Below, piece after piece: positions 46,660 to 55,205 of a stretch of 64,000 nucleotides of DNA. Source of the stretch: JBAYIE01 sp041665785. GTDB taxonomy: Bacteria; Bacteroidota; Bacteroidia; UKL13-3. The notes under the pieces were generated by a model. It was given only the letters and a program-made list of their open reading frames with translations. It was not told the DNA's origin and searched no databases. Location: NCBI GenBank assembly GCA_041665785.1, contig JBAYIE010000010.1, forward strand, positions 1 through 64,000, in the 5' to 3' direction. Position 1 is the first letter of the stretch, and each line of letters begins with the position of its first letter. Made by a program: the position numbers and the translations under genes.

Positions 46660-48537
46660 TCAGGGAATAATGGTTGTGTTGTGAATGATACGGTGGTTGT
46701 ATTGTTGAATATAACTTTGTACCAATTTTTTCATTTCCTCTTCCTGCAGGAGAGATTCTTTCTCCCCTAACCGGTTTTTGTTCATCAGACTATCGGAAGG
46801 AATATGATAAAGTGCCACCGCCTGCTGCCCGTCAAACTGATAAACCCAGGGCCATTGAATCAATTGATAATATCCATTGAGGTATTGGATGGCAAATCCT
46901 TTTTGACCGTTTCCAAAATTACTGAAGGCAAAATACGATTTCGGATAAATCGAATCCAGGATCATCGGCAACAGGTCGGTTTGTTGAACCGTATTCACTT
47001 CTTCACGATGCACCGGATTGGAAGGATCAAAAACAAACAATGGGATCGCGTATTTACCTTGCTGCGATTGATAATAAGGTGTTTCATTTTCAGCTGAATG
47101 ATCAGCAGTGATGATGAACAAAGTATTCGAATACCAGGGTTTGGTAGCAGCTGCCTGCAAAAACTTGCGTATTGAAAAATCAGCATATCGAACCGAACGA
47201 TGTATGGGTAAACTGCCTTTGGGAAACATTTCGGACTGATGTGCCGGAATTGGATAAGGATGATGAGATGATTGTGTGAATATAGTTGTAAAAAAAGGGG
47301 GTTCCATTTGATCAATCTCCCGTGCTACAAATTGCAGGTATGGTTCGTCGTAAATTCCCCAATGACCGTCGTAGTCGCGTTGTTGATCCGGATATTCATC
47401 CATTCCCGAATAGCGTCCAGAGCCGGTAACAGCCACAAAGTTATTGAATCCCATGGTTCCGTTTTTACATCCATGATAAAAGGAAGTTTCGTAACCCAAT
47501 TCAGAAAGGTAACTTCCTATTCCTTTCAGGTTATTGGTTTGAAAACGGGTATTGATATAAGAAGAAGTCCAGACGGAGGGCATTGCCGCAATAATGGCCG
47601 GAATCCCTTCGATGGAACGTTTACCGTTGGCATACGCATTTCTATACACCAAACTATGTTGCATCAATGAATCTAAAAACGGTGTATACCCCTGATGCGT
47701 ATTGTAATACCCGACATACTCCTTCCCCATGCTTTCCATGATGAGTAAAACAATATTCCGGGGTTGAGTAGTGTAGGGTTTAGGCTTATGCACAGGACTG
47801 AAGATCTTTTCTGCCTCAACCGGCGACATGTATTCTACCTCTTCCAGATCGCTGAGTTGCGACGTTATTAATAATTGAAAAGGGGTGTTTAAAGTTAATG
47901 CAACTAATTTTACATGTGCAAAACGTGCAGCATCAAAAATAGCGATCGGCTTTAATCCTAGTCCTCCACGGGCGCCCAACACAGATAAGCCTGCTGCGAG
48001 CGGAAGCAACAGGAGTTCTATACCTAGTTTCTTCCATGAGAAGGGAACTGCAGAACGCTTAAATACAGGATAAAATTGATATGCTCCGTAAAGTATAGAT
48101 ATCCACAATAACAACAAATACCAATAAGAGATCAGGTAACTCATGGTTTGATCTGAAATATCTTTCATGGGCGCAAAAACTTCGATGCCCGATCGTCGCC
48201 CGTTGAATGGAAAATACCCTACATCAATCAGGTTGAATAACACGCATCCTCCAAGCATGATGAAAAAGTACCCCTTTCCAATTTGCTGATACCAGTTTTG
48301 ATCGCGAAATGGCAACGGAAGCACATGCAACAAAATAAAAAAGCCAAATATATAAACGATGGCAGAAGTATCGAAGATAAAACCGGCCAGAAAAGATTGC
48401 AGGATTTCCCCTCCATTGCTATCGCTCAATTGGTCGCTGTTAAACACATAAAAGATCAGCCGGCACACGAAGAAAACTCCATAAACCAGCAACAAGCGCT
48501 TCAACAAAAGCAGATAATGGTTCAGGTAATTTTTCAC
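46660..48537 (-). CDS. LTA synthase-family sulfatase-fold membrane enzyme
   Basis: This 625-residue protein has about five N-terminal transmembrane helices (residues 8-210) and a periplasmic sulfatase/alkaline phosphatase domain. Visible motifs are NIVLLIMESMGKEYVG (metal-binding Glu), NGKRSIEGIPA (nucleophile region with Ser where LtaS has Thr), FYHGCKNGTMGFNNF and ITADHSAEN. Gram-negative relatives transfer phosphoglycerol or phosphoethanolamine to lipids or glycans. The acceptor here is unknown. It is divergent from murB. Confidence 0.88.
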   Translation of the reverse strand: MKNYLNHYLLLLKRLLLVYGVFFVCRLIFYVFNSDQLSDSNGGEILQSFLAGFIFDTSAIVYIFGFFILLHVLPLPFRDQNWYQQIGKGYFFIMLGGCVLFNLIDVGYFPFNGRRSGIEVFAPMKDISDQTMSYLISYWYLLLLWISILYGAYQFYPVFKRSAVPFSWKKLGIELLLLPLAAGLSVLGARGGLGLKPIAIFDAARFAHVKLVALTLNTPFQLLITSQLSDLEEVEYMSPVEAEKIFSPVHKPKPYTTQPRNIVLLIMESMGKEYVGYYNTHQGYTPFLDSLMQHSLVYRNAYANGKRSIEGIPAIIAAMPSVWTSSYINTRFQTNNLKGIGSYLSELGYETSFYHGCKNGTMGFNNFVAVTGSGRYSGMDEYPDQQRDYDGHWGIYDEPYLQFVAREIDQMEPPFFTTIFTQSSHHPYPIPAHQSEMFPKGSLPIHRSVRYADFSIRKFLQAAATKPWYSNTLFIITADHSAENETPYYQSQQGKYAIPLFVFDPSNPVHREEVNTVQQTDLLPMILDSIYPKSYFAFSNFGNGQKGFAIQYLNGYYQLIQWPWVYQFDGQQAVALYHIPSDSLMNKNRLGEKESLLQEEEMKKLVQSYIQQYNHRIIHNTTIIP

Positions 48538-48650
48538 GCTGGCGAAAATAATTGATTTCAGGTGTTGTTTATCACCTTATTATACCTTGTAATAAACAGG
48601 GGTAAAAAATAGGTATGGCAATTTAAAATCCTTTTGTTTATTTGCCAGCG

Positions 48651-49667
48651 TTGAACATTCAGCAACATATATCGCTCCGGCACCTGAACACCTTCGGCAT
48701 TGACGTAAATGCAGACGAATATGTTGAGATAAAATCCATCGATGAAGCCAAGGTGCTTTGCCGTACATTTAATCTGGCCGACCGCAACTTATTGATTCTT
48801 GGGGGTGGCAGCAATGTGTTGTTTACCGGAGATGTAAAAGGTATGGTCATCCGTAACCTGATTAAAGGAATACAAGTAACTGCAGAAAACGATCAGCATG
48901 TGTGGGTAAAAGCCATGAGCGGTGAGGTATGGCATGAGTTTGTACTCTGGACCATTGAACACAATCTGGGTGGATTGGAAAATCTCTCTTTAATTCCGGG
49001 ATGTGTTGGTGCTGCACCAATGCAGAATATTGGAGCTTATGGAGTGGAAGTCAAAAACGCTGTACATGAAGTTGAAGCCATACGGATACGTGATGGAAAA
49101 CTAACAACTTTCAGCAACGCGGATTGCAAATTTGGATACCGGGAGAGCATATTCAAGCAAGAGTCAAAAGGAAAATATATTTTGGTTTCTGTTACTTTCC
49201 GGTTAAACAAACAGCACACGTTCAACACTTCGTACGGAGCCATCCGGCAGGTATTGGAAAAGCAAGGAATTACTAACCCCACGGTTAAAGACGTAAGCGA
49301 TGCGGTCATTGAAATCCGCTCTTCAAAACTCCCCAATCCCAAAGAATTGGGCAATGCAGGCAGTTTCTTCAAAAATCCTGAAATTCCCAATGAACAATAT
49401 ACTGCATTAAAGGAAAAGTATCCGGAATTGGTAGGCTATCCGGCCGCCAACAACAGTACAAAAGTTGCCGCAGGTTGGCTCATTGAACAATGTGGCTGGA
49501 AAGGTAAACGGGTAGGCAATGCAGGATCGCATAAAGATCAGGCATTGGTGCTGGTGAATTACGGAGGTGCTACCGGCAAAGAAATCTGGCAACTGGCCAT
49601 GGATATACAACAATCGGTGAAGGACAAATTCGGAATTACAATAGTTCCTGAGGTCAATGTGATCTAG
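48651..49667 (+). CDS. murB: UDP-N-acetylenolpyruvoylglucosamine reductase (TTG start)
   Basis: This 338-residue FAD enzyme reduces enolpyruvyl-UDP-GlcNAc to UDP-MurNAc in peptidoglycan synthesis. It shows the N-terminal ISLRHLNTFGIDV, the FAD motif LGGGSNVLF, the LIPGCVGAAPMQNIGAYGVE segment, and GNAGSFFKNPEIP with the catalytic serine. No ATG fits. The TTG giving (M)NIQQHISL matches the family N-terminus; a TTG three codons earlier (48642) is an alternative. A TTTATTTG sequence ends 6 bases before the start, suggesting a very short leader. Confidence 0.93.
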   Translation: MNIQQHISLRHLNTFGIDVNADEYVEIKSIDEAKVLCRTFNLADRNLLILGGGSNVLFTGDVKGMVIRNLIKGIQVTAENDQHVWVKAMSGEVWHEFVLWTIEHNLGGLENLSLIPGCVGAAPMQNIGAYGVEVKNAVHEVEAIRIRDGKLTTFSNADCKFGYRESIFKQESKGKYILVSVTFRLNKQHTFNTSYGAIRQVLEKQGITNPTVKDVSDAVIEIRSSKLPNPKELGNAGSFFKNPEIPNEQYTALKEKYPELVGYPAANNSTKVAAGWLIEQCGWKGKRVGNAGSHKDQALVLVNYGGATGKEIWQLAMDIQQSVKDKFGITIVPEVNVI

Positions 49668-49732
49668 ATTTTCAGTTCCCTGATTCAAATCCATTTATCC
49701 ATTCGATTCTCGGAGAAATTCACCGGAGCATG

Positions 49733-49740
49733 TATATTTG
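49733..49740 (+). promoter_or_regulatory. -7 element for rlmD
   Basis: TATATTTG is an exact TAnnTTTG match 28 bases before the chosen ATG. It covers an upstream in-frame ATG (49730), ruling that out as the start if the promoter is real. Confidence 0.55.
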
Positions 49741-49768
49741 CGCCCATCCCGGCCAATTCGGGAGAACC

Positions 49769-51190
49769 ATGCGCAAACGAAGATTTAAACCCTATACGCT
49801 CGAACAAATAACCATTACCAATGCCGGTAGTGAAGGAAAATGCATAGCCCGCCACGACGATAAAGTAATTATGGTTGACTATGCCGTTCCGGGTGATGTG
49901 GCCGACCTAAGAATCTATGGCAGTAAAAAAAGCTTCAGTTTTGCAGCTATAGAAAAACTCATTACGCCATCCCCCTCCCGGGTAGATACCTTTTGTTCCC
50001 ATTTCGGAGTTTGCGGTGGTTGCAAATGGCAACAAATGAGTTATGATGCTCAACTGCGGTATAAGCAACAACAGGTGCAGGACGCCTTTGAACGCATAGG
50101 AAAATTTCCATTTCCTGCGCTGGAACCTATTCATGGATCAGCGGATACCACGCATTACAGAAATAAACTGGAATACAGTTTTACCCATCAGAAATGGTTG
50201 CAAAATCTTGATCAAAAAGATAACCTGAATGCCATGGATCATTTGGGTTTGGGATATCACATCCCCGGCCGATTCGATAAAGTGTTTGATGTAGAAACCT
50301 GCTGGCTGATGGATGATTTGCAAAACCGCATCCGCAACCGGATTCGCGAATACTGTAAATCAAACGGCCTGACGTTTTTCAACTTATATAGTCAGGAAGG
50401 TTTGATGCGGGGTCTTATTTTCCGGAATAACCTGAAAGGCGAATGGATGTTGCTGGTAATTTTTGGACATGATCAGGAATTGGAAAAACGAACCGGATTA
50501 ATGGAATGCCTCAAAGCTGAATTTCCGGAAATAAATTCCTTGCAATATATAATCAACACCAAACGCAACGACACCATTACCGATCTGGAAGTACATGTAT
50601 ATTCCGGTTCAGATCATCTGATCGAATACCTGGAAGATCTGCAATTCAGGATCGGCCCTACCACCTTTTTTCAAACCAATGCGCGACAAACTTTAAAGCT
50701 ATACCACATTGCCCGCGAAATGGCCAACCTGACCGGCAAAGAAAATGTATATGATCTCTATACAGGAGTTGGAACCATTGCATTGTTTGTTGCCCGGGCA
50801 GCCCGGCAGGTGATCGGAATAGAATATGTAGAAGAATCGATACGCGATGCACGGATCAATGCCCAAATGAATCAAATCAGTAATACGCATTTCTATGCGG
50901 GCGATATGAAGGATGTGCTAACACCTGAAATGTTTCGTACACACGGTATGCCGGATGTCATTATTACAGATCCTCCCAGGGCGGGTATGCATGCCGATGT
51001 GATTCAGCGGATACTGGAAGCTAATCCTTCCCGCATTGTATACGTCAGTTGCAACCCCGCAACACAAGCACGCGATATAGCTTTGATGCAGGAACAATAC
51101 CGTGTAACAAAAGTGCAACCGGTAGATATGTTTCCCCATACGCATCACGTAGAAAATATTGCATTGCTGGAACGTAAAACCAACTCATAA
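49769..51190 (+). CDS. rlmD: 23S rRNA (uracil-C5)-methyltransferase RlmD/RumA family
   Basis: This 473-residue enzyme has an N-terminal TRAM domain (residues 5-65), a [4Fe-4S] cysteine set FCSHFGVCGGCKWQQ near residue 80, and a C-terminal SAM methyltransferase domain. The latter carries FFQTNARQTLKLY, YDLYTGVGTIALF, ITDPPRAGMH and the catalytic cysteine in YVSCNPATQARD. It methylates a uridine in 23S rRNA. The start at 49769 follows GGAGA and the promoter position. A small conserved gene follows 12 bases later. Confidence 0.92.
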   Translation: MRKRRFKPYTLEQITITNAGSEGKCIARHDDKVIMVDYAVPGDVADLRIYGSKKSFSFAAIEKLITPSPSRVDTFCSHFGVCGGCKWQQMSYDAQLRYKQQQVQDAFERIGKFPFPALEPIHGSADTTHYRNKLEYSFTHQKWLQNLDQKDNLNAMDHLGLGYHIPGRFDKVFDVETCWLMDDLQNRIRNRIREYCKSNGLTFFNLYSQEGLMRGLIFRNNLKGEWMLLVIFGHDQELEKRTGLMECLKAEFPEINSLQYIINTKRNDTITDLEVHVYSGSDHLIEYLEDLQFRIGPTTFFQTNARQTLKLYHIAREMANLTGKENVYDLYTGVGTIALFVARAARQVIGIEYVEESIRDARINAQMNQISNTHFYAGDMKDVLTPEMFRTHGMPDVIITDPPRAGMHADVIQRILEANPSRIVYVSCNPATQARDIALMQEQYRVTKVQPVDMFPHTHHVENIALLERKTNS

Positions 51191-51202
51191 TAAACGCTTA
51201 TC

Positions 51203-51580
51203 ATGCTGACTGAAGAAGAATTCAAAAAACTGATTGATGCATTAAAGGTAGATCTGCGTCTTGCAGAAGAATCGCTGGAAGAAACCGCAAGGGATATCAT
51301 TGCTGAAGGATTTTCGGAATATCCGGTCTTTATTGCCACCGAACATGAAGTAAAGTTGGGCGAATTGCTGATCGATAAAGATGAAATGGCAGCAACTTAC
51401 AGCATATATGCCACCACTCTGGAAGAATTGATTGAACGTAAACTGGTATTACCGGAACGTAAAGCTGAATTTATAAAAGCTTATAAAAACCCCGGACAAT
51501 TCATGTGTGTCATGCTGATTACAGCTGAAATTGCCAGTTTTGTTTTTTTACCCTATACCCGTGGCGGAGATAAAACATGA
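51203..51580 (+). CDS. Conserved hypothetical protein, 125 aa
   Basis: No named domain is recognised. The protein is acidic and soluble in its first 100 residues (TEEEFKKLIDALKVDLRLAEE), with a possible helical N-terminus, then a mixed region ending in ITAEIASFVFLPYTRGG. No signal peptide or membrane helix is evident. It lies 12 bases after rlmD on the same strand, so it is probably cotranscribed. The codon-like, gap-free frame and tight spacing argue that it is a real gene. Confidence 0.75.
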   Translation: MLTEEEFKKLIDALKVDLRLAEESLEETARDIIAEGFSEYPVFIATEHEVKLGELLIDKDEMAATYSIYATTLEELIERKLVLPERKAEFIKAYKNPGQFMCVMLITAEIASFVFLPYTRGGDKT

Positions 51581-51614
51581 GTAACCCTGAAAGAGCGGTT
51601 GTACTTCTCGCTTA

Positions 51615-51824
51615 TCATAAATTAAAAATCCCGAAATAATCCTGCTCTTTTAAAATCCAGCTTTCCCAATAAGGATACCCGACAATTAACGCAGCATTGC
51701 AAAAAGGACATGACCTTAATACTTTCACATTGGTACAAGGTGGAAATTGAGAAGAGAATTCACCGATAAAAAGAGGGCAATTACCGGTTGAAGGAGTAAA
51801 TAAAGGAAGTGTAATCGTACAATA
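51615..51824 (-). pseudogene. Possible remnant of a small Cys-rich protein
   Basis: The 275-base gap between the 125-aa gene and aroQ holds a minus-strand open stretch of 69 residues with no start codon, closed upstream by TAG. It reads protein-like: NCPLFIGEF, PPCTNV, then SCPFCNAALIVGYPYWES. A CPFC zinc-ribbon-like pair stands out. It may be a decayed gene fragment or chance. No intact gene is called. Confidence 0.25.
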
Positions 51825-51855
51825 CTACCTGACGGCTGAAAGAAAATTCAGTGCA

Positions 51856-52275
51856 TTACTTTTCTAATAATGCTTCTACAGCCAGTCGATAACCATCCAG
51901 ACCTAAACCACTGATCATTCCTTTGCAATTTTTAGCGATCAGGGAATGATGCCGGAATTCTTCCCGCGCAAAAATATGACTGATATGAACTTCAATAACC
52001 GGTGAATCAATGGCTGCAACCGCATCTGCCAAAGCTACCGAAGTATGTGTATATCCGCCTGCATTCAGAATGATCCCACTCACTGTAAATCCAACTTCCT
52101 GTAAATAATTGATCAACTCCCCTTCTACATTGCTATGAAAATAAGTGAATGTAATTTCAGGGTATCGTTTAACAAGCGTATCGAAATACTTTTCGAACGA
52201 AAGATTACCATAAATTTCGGGTTCACGTTTACCTAATAAATTCAGATTAGGACCGTTGATGATAGCAATTTTCAC
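51856..52275 (-). CDS. aroQ: Type II 3-dehydroquinate dehydratase (GTG start)
   Basis: This 139-residue dodecameric enzyme makes 3-dehydroshikimate in the shikimate pathway. Signatures are INGPNLNLLGKREPEIYG with the catalytic Tyr, FHSNVEGELINYLQE, GIILNAGGYTHTS with the catalytic-loop Asn, and the HISHIFAREEFRHHS segment. The family starts (M)KIAIINGPN, so GTG 52275 is used; the frame is open 24 codons further upstream to a potential ATG at 52347. Divergent from xerD. Confidence 0.94.
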   Translation of the reverse strand: MKIAIINGPNLNLLGKREPEIYGNLSFEKYFDTLVKRYPEITFTYFHSNVEGELINYLQEVGFTVSGIILNAGGYTHTSVALADAVAAIDSPVIEVHISHIFAREEFRHHSLIAKNCKGMISGLGLDGYRLAVEALLEK

Positions 52276-52419
52276 GTTGCAACTTACAGATTTTCTCTGA
52301 ATCGAAAAACTACTTCTCCTGCTCAAAACGGTATACAGCATATGCACAATACATGTCTAAAAGTACTTTTACCATCTCCTTATTTTATTTTGTAAGTTTA
52401 CTTCATAATTCAGCCGCCA

Positions 52420-53319
52420 TTGAACTGGTCCCCGCATTTAAAAGGTTTTAAAGTTTACCTGCAACTGGAAAAATCTTTATCACCCAAATCCATAGAAGCT
52501 TATGTGCATGATGTAACTTTATGCAACAAGTTTTTGGAAATTAAAGAACTGGATTTACCCCCTGAATCGGTTGAACTGGTGCATTTGCGTGAATTTGTGC
52601 GTTACCTGAGCGAGTTGGGGATGATGCCTACCAGTCAGGCACGCATTATATCCGGACTCAAAGCCTTTTATCAGTATCTCGTTCAGGATGATTATTTGAA
52701 ACACAATCCGGCTGAATTGCTGGACGCACCAAAAACAGCACGCAAGCTTCCTGATGTTCTGAGCACCGAAGAAATAGACCGGATGATTGCCTGCATTGAT
52801 CTGAGTAAAAACGAAGGAGTACGGAATAAAGCAATACTGGAAACCATGTTCAGTTGCGGATTGCGGGTGAGTGAAATGGTGAACTTAAAGGTTTCCGACA
52901 TTTCAACGGAAGAAGAGTTTGTTCGGGTTATAGGAAAGGGAAATAAGGAGCGCCTGGTGCCGATTGGGAAAATTGCTTTAAAAGCCATACGTTTCTATAC
53001 CGAACAGGTCAGAAATCATATGGATAAGCAAACAGGACATAACGACATCTTGTTTTTAAACCGGCGTGGTACCAAGCTTTCGCGGGTGATGATCTTTTTG
53101 ATCATCAAAAAACTGGCAGAAGAAGCTGGAATCCGCAAAACTATTTCACCGCATACGTTTCGCCATTCTTTTGCTACCAGCCTTGTAGAAGCCGGTGCAG
53201 ATCTGAGGGCAGTACAACAAATGCTGGGCCACGAAAGTATTACCACTACAGAAATTTACACCCATATCGACCGTACCTACCTGCGCGATGTAATTACGCA
53301 GTTCCATCCGCGCAGTTGA
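52420..53319 (+). CDS. xerD: Site-specific tyrosine recombinase XerD (TTG start)
   Basis: This 299-residue recombinase resolves chromosome dimers at dif. It has an N-terminal SAM-like core-binding domain (residues 5-90) and a catalytic domain with the R-K-H-R-H-Y set: CGLRVSEM, GKGNKER, HTFRHSFAT, LGHESITTTEIYTHID. The start is TTG at 52420 (MNWSPHLKGF). The length matches XerD, and no integron or phage context is present. TTATTTTG at 52385-52392 may be its -7 element. Confidence 0.92.
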   Translation: MNWSPHLKGFKVYLQLEKSLSPKSIEAYVHDVTLCNKFLEIKELDLPPESVELVHLREFVRYLSELGMMPTSQARIISGLKAFYQYLVQDDYLKHNPAELLDAPKTARKLPDVLSTEEIDRMIACIDLSKNEGVRNKAILETMFSCGLRVSEMVNLKVSDISTEEEFVRVIGKGNKERLVPIGKIALKAIRFYTEQVRNHMDKQTGHNDILFLNRRGTKLSRVMIFLIIKKLAEEAGIRKTISPHTFRHSFATSLVEAGADLRAVQQMLGHESITTTEIYTHIDRTYLRDVITQFHPRS

Positions 53320-53322
53320 AAA

Positions 53323-54033
53323 CTATTTGAATTGCTTTTCGAGTTCAGCCTTTGCGGTTAACCCTACAAAATTCTGTTTGATCACTCCATCCTTATAAAA
53401 TTTCAATACTGGAATTTCGTCAATCCCTAACTGAACTGCAAGTTGCTTTTGTTCGTCAACATTAATCCGAATAATCTCAACCTTCCCTTTATATTGGATA
53501 GCGAGTTCGTTGAGCATAGGTTCCATTTTCCGGCAAGGAGCACACCAGGGTGCATAAAAATCAATCAGTACTTTCTTATGAGCGTTGATCATTTTTTGAT
53601 ACTCTTCCATGGTTATGGAAGCCTTCTTTGCAACTGTAGTGGATGGCGTTTCGATGGGCAAATTCTGGCCAGTCCAGGCCATGATCCCGCCACGAAGATC
53701 GAATACTGATGTAAATCCGCTTTTGCGCATATACTCAGCAGCTGATCGGCTTCTTCCACCACCCAGACAATACACAAAATAGGTTTTCTTCTTGTCGAGT
53801 TTATCGACATACATTTGAAATGCACCGGTATTAATATCTACATTAACAGCCTTTGGAATATACCCTCCGGAGAATTCTCCGGCTGTGCGAACATCCAGGA
53901 TCATACTTCCCGGATTTTCTTTCAACTTTTGAGAAAAACTGAGCGCATCGAGGGTAACAATTTTTCCCGGTTGCGACTGACAAGAAGTGAGTGCAGTAAG
54001 CAACATCACAATACTGAGTTGGATCAATTTCAT
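53323..54033 (-). CDS. Rhodanese-thioredoxin fusion lipoprotein
   Basis: This 236-residue protein has a lipoprotein signal with acylated Cys18 (ALTSCQSQ). A rhodanese domain follows (residues 25-125) with active Cys89 in CLGGGRSRSAAEY, then a thioredoxin domain (138-236) with WCAPC at 163-167. The fusion could transfer sulfane sulfur and then reduce the persulfide on the outside of the inner membrane. It is the last gene of the sulfur cluster, 9 bases after the stand-alone thioredoxin. Confidence 0.88.
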   Translation of the reverse strand: MKLIQLSIVMLLTALTSCQSQPGKIVTLDALSFSQKLKENPGSMILDVRTAGEFSGGYIPKAVNVDINTGAFQMYVDKLDKKKTYFVYCLGGGRSRSAAEYMRKSGFTSVFDLRGGIMAWTGQNLPIETPSTTVAKKASITMEEYQKMINAHKKVLIDFYAPWCAPCRKMEPMLNELAIQYKGKVEIIRINVDEQKQLAVQLGIDEIPVLKFYKDGVIKQNFVGLTAKAELEKQFK

Positions 54034-54042
54034 GTTTAGCTA

Positions 54043-54339
54043 TTAATTGCTGTGTGAATGGATTAAATCTTTGAGTTGACGGGCCGAAACAACCCCAGCC
54101 TGACGCCATACCGGTTGCCCCGCCTTAAACAGGATCAATGTAGGAACACCCTGAATACTGAATACTTCAGAAACTCCGGGGCTTTTATCTACATCCACTT
54201 TGATGATGGTTGCTTCTTCCCCTATTTCGGTTTTTAATTCTTCGAGAATGGGTTTCATCATTTTACATGGTCCGCACCACTCGGCAAAAAAATCAACCAA
54301 TACCAAAGGCTTGCTTTGAATAATTTCTGTAAATGTCAT
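54043..54339 (-). CDS. Thioredoxin
   Basis: This 98-residue cytosolic thioredoxin has the classical WCGPC active site at 21-25 and the cis-proline region GVPTLILFK. It lies 4 bases after a small membrane protein gene and 9 bases before the rhodanese-thioredoxin lipoprotein. That context points to persulfide or disulfide reduction within the sulfur cluster rather than general housekeeping, though this is inference. Confidence 0.92.
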   Translation of the reverse strand: MTFTEIIQSKPLVLVDFFAEWCGPCKMMKPILEELKTEIGEEATIIKVDVDKSPGVSEVFSIQGVPTLILFKAGQPVWRQAGVVSARQLKDLIHSHSN

Positions 54340-54343
54340 GGGC

Positions 54344-54610
54344 TTACTTGTTGTTTCTATGTTCGTGTTTTACTTCTTCAAAATTAATCTCGCCATTATT
54401 TTCTGTTTTGGCCGGAGGTACATATGCACAATTTCCGGAAGCACAACCGAGCCCCAAAACACCCATTACCAGAAAATAACCTCCCAGTATAATACCAGGC
54501 CATTGATGAATCATTCCGGCCTGAATAATGATTGTAACTCCCATAATCACATAAAAGAAGCGCATGAATGACCAACCTGTAGTAAGTCTGTTCAAGAATG
54601 TTGCTTTCAT
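54344..54610 (-). CDS. Small membrane protein of the sulfur cluster (DUF2892-like)
   Basis: This 88-residue protein has two hydrophobic segments, near residues 18-34 and 38-56, then GLGCASGNCAYVPP with two cysteines, and a charged tail. It resembles the membrane half of YgaP-type rhodanese proteins. Its ATG shares one base with the stop codon of the upstream rhodanese gene (TAATG), so it is coupled to it. It may anchor or export sulfur species, which is inference. Confidence 0.72.
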   Translation of the reverse strand: MKATFLNRLTTGWSFMRFFYVIMGVTIIIQAGMIHQWPGIILGGYFLVMGVLGLGCASGNCAYVPPAKTENNGEINFEEVKHEHRNNK

Positions 54611-54927
54611 TATTTACCGAGTTTATGTTGAAGAGAATTCCAACCTCCTCCGTTATAAACTTCCGTAAATCCATTTGACTTCAAAACGCCACGTGCAGAA
54701 GCACTTCGCATTCCCGAAGCACAGCAGGTAATGATTGGTTTATCCTTTTTTAATTTGCTTAAATTAGCTTGCAATACCTGCAAAGGAATATTCACTGCCC
54801 CTTTGATATGTCCGCCCTGGAATTCATTTTTTGTTCGTACATCGAGTATGATGGCTCCTTTAGCAGCCACTTCGCGCAAGTCTGTTTTGGGACCTAACCC
54901 CAACATATTTTTTATTGTTTGTATCAT
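54610..54927 (-). CDS. Single-domain rhodanese
   Basis: This 105-residue rhodanese has DVRTKNEFQGGHIKGAVNIPL and the active-site loop CCASGMRSAS. It begins MIQTIKNMLGLGPK. The start at 54927 overlaps the stop of the preceding rhodanese gene in an ATGA arrangement, so it is translated with it. It is probably a sulfur-transfer protein in the cytoplasm. Confidence 0.88.
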   Translation of the reverse strand: MIQTIKNMLGLGPKTDLREVAAKGAIILDVRTKNEFQGGHIKGAVNIPLQVLQANLSKLKKDKPIITCCASGMRSASARGVLKSNGFTEVYNGGGWNSLQHKLGK

Positions 54928-55187
54928 AATGATTGGTTGCTGAGCGAGTAATTCACATCTATCCATGATCCGCCGTTTTCACATGCGATGCCCATGGATT
55001 TCAAATAAGCAGACGCCTGCCCGCTGCGATTTCCGCTGGCACAACACAACACGATCGGTGTATGGATCGCCTTAATTTCGTCGATGCGTTGTGGTAATTC
55101 CTGCAACGGAATATTGATGGATCCGGCAACATGCCCTCCCATAAATTCTCCGGGAGTTCTAACGTCGATGATTGTTTTTGATTGCAT
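54924..55187 (-). CDS. Single-domain rhodanese, short
   Basis: This 87-residue minimal rhodanese has DVRTPGEFMGGHVAGSINIPL and the active loop CCASGNRSGQA. The last residues overlap the next rhodanese start by 4 bases. The two neighbouring rhodaneses are similar in the DVRT and CCASG segments and probably arose by duplication. Upstream lies the heptamer repeat gap. Confidence 0.88.
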   Translation of the reverse strand: MQSKTIIDVRTPGEFMGGHVAGSINIPLQELPQRIDEIKAIHTPIVLCCASGNRSGQASAYLKSMGIACENGGSWIDVNYSLSNQSL

Positions 55188-55205
55188 AATGTGGGAATTG
55201 TTTTT

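Noticed and set aside
52420..53319. Phage or integrative element integrase
   Set aside because: Length, motifs and neighbours fit housekeeping XerD, and no attachment sites or phage genes are nearby.
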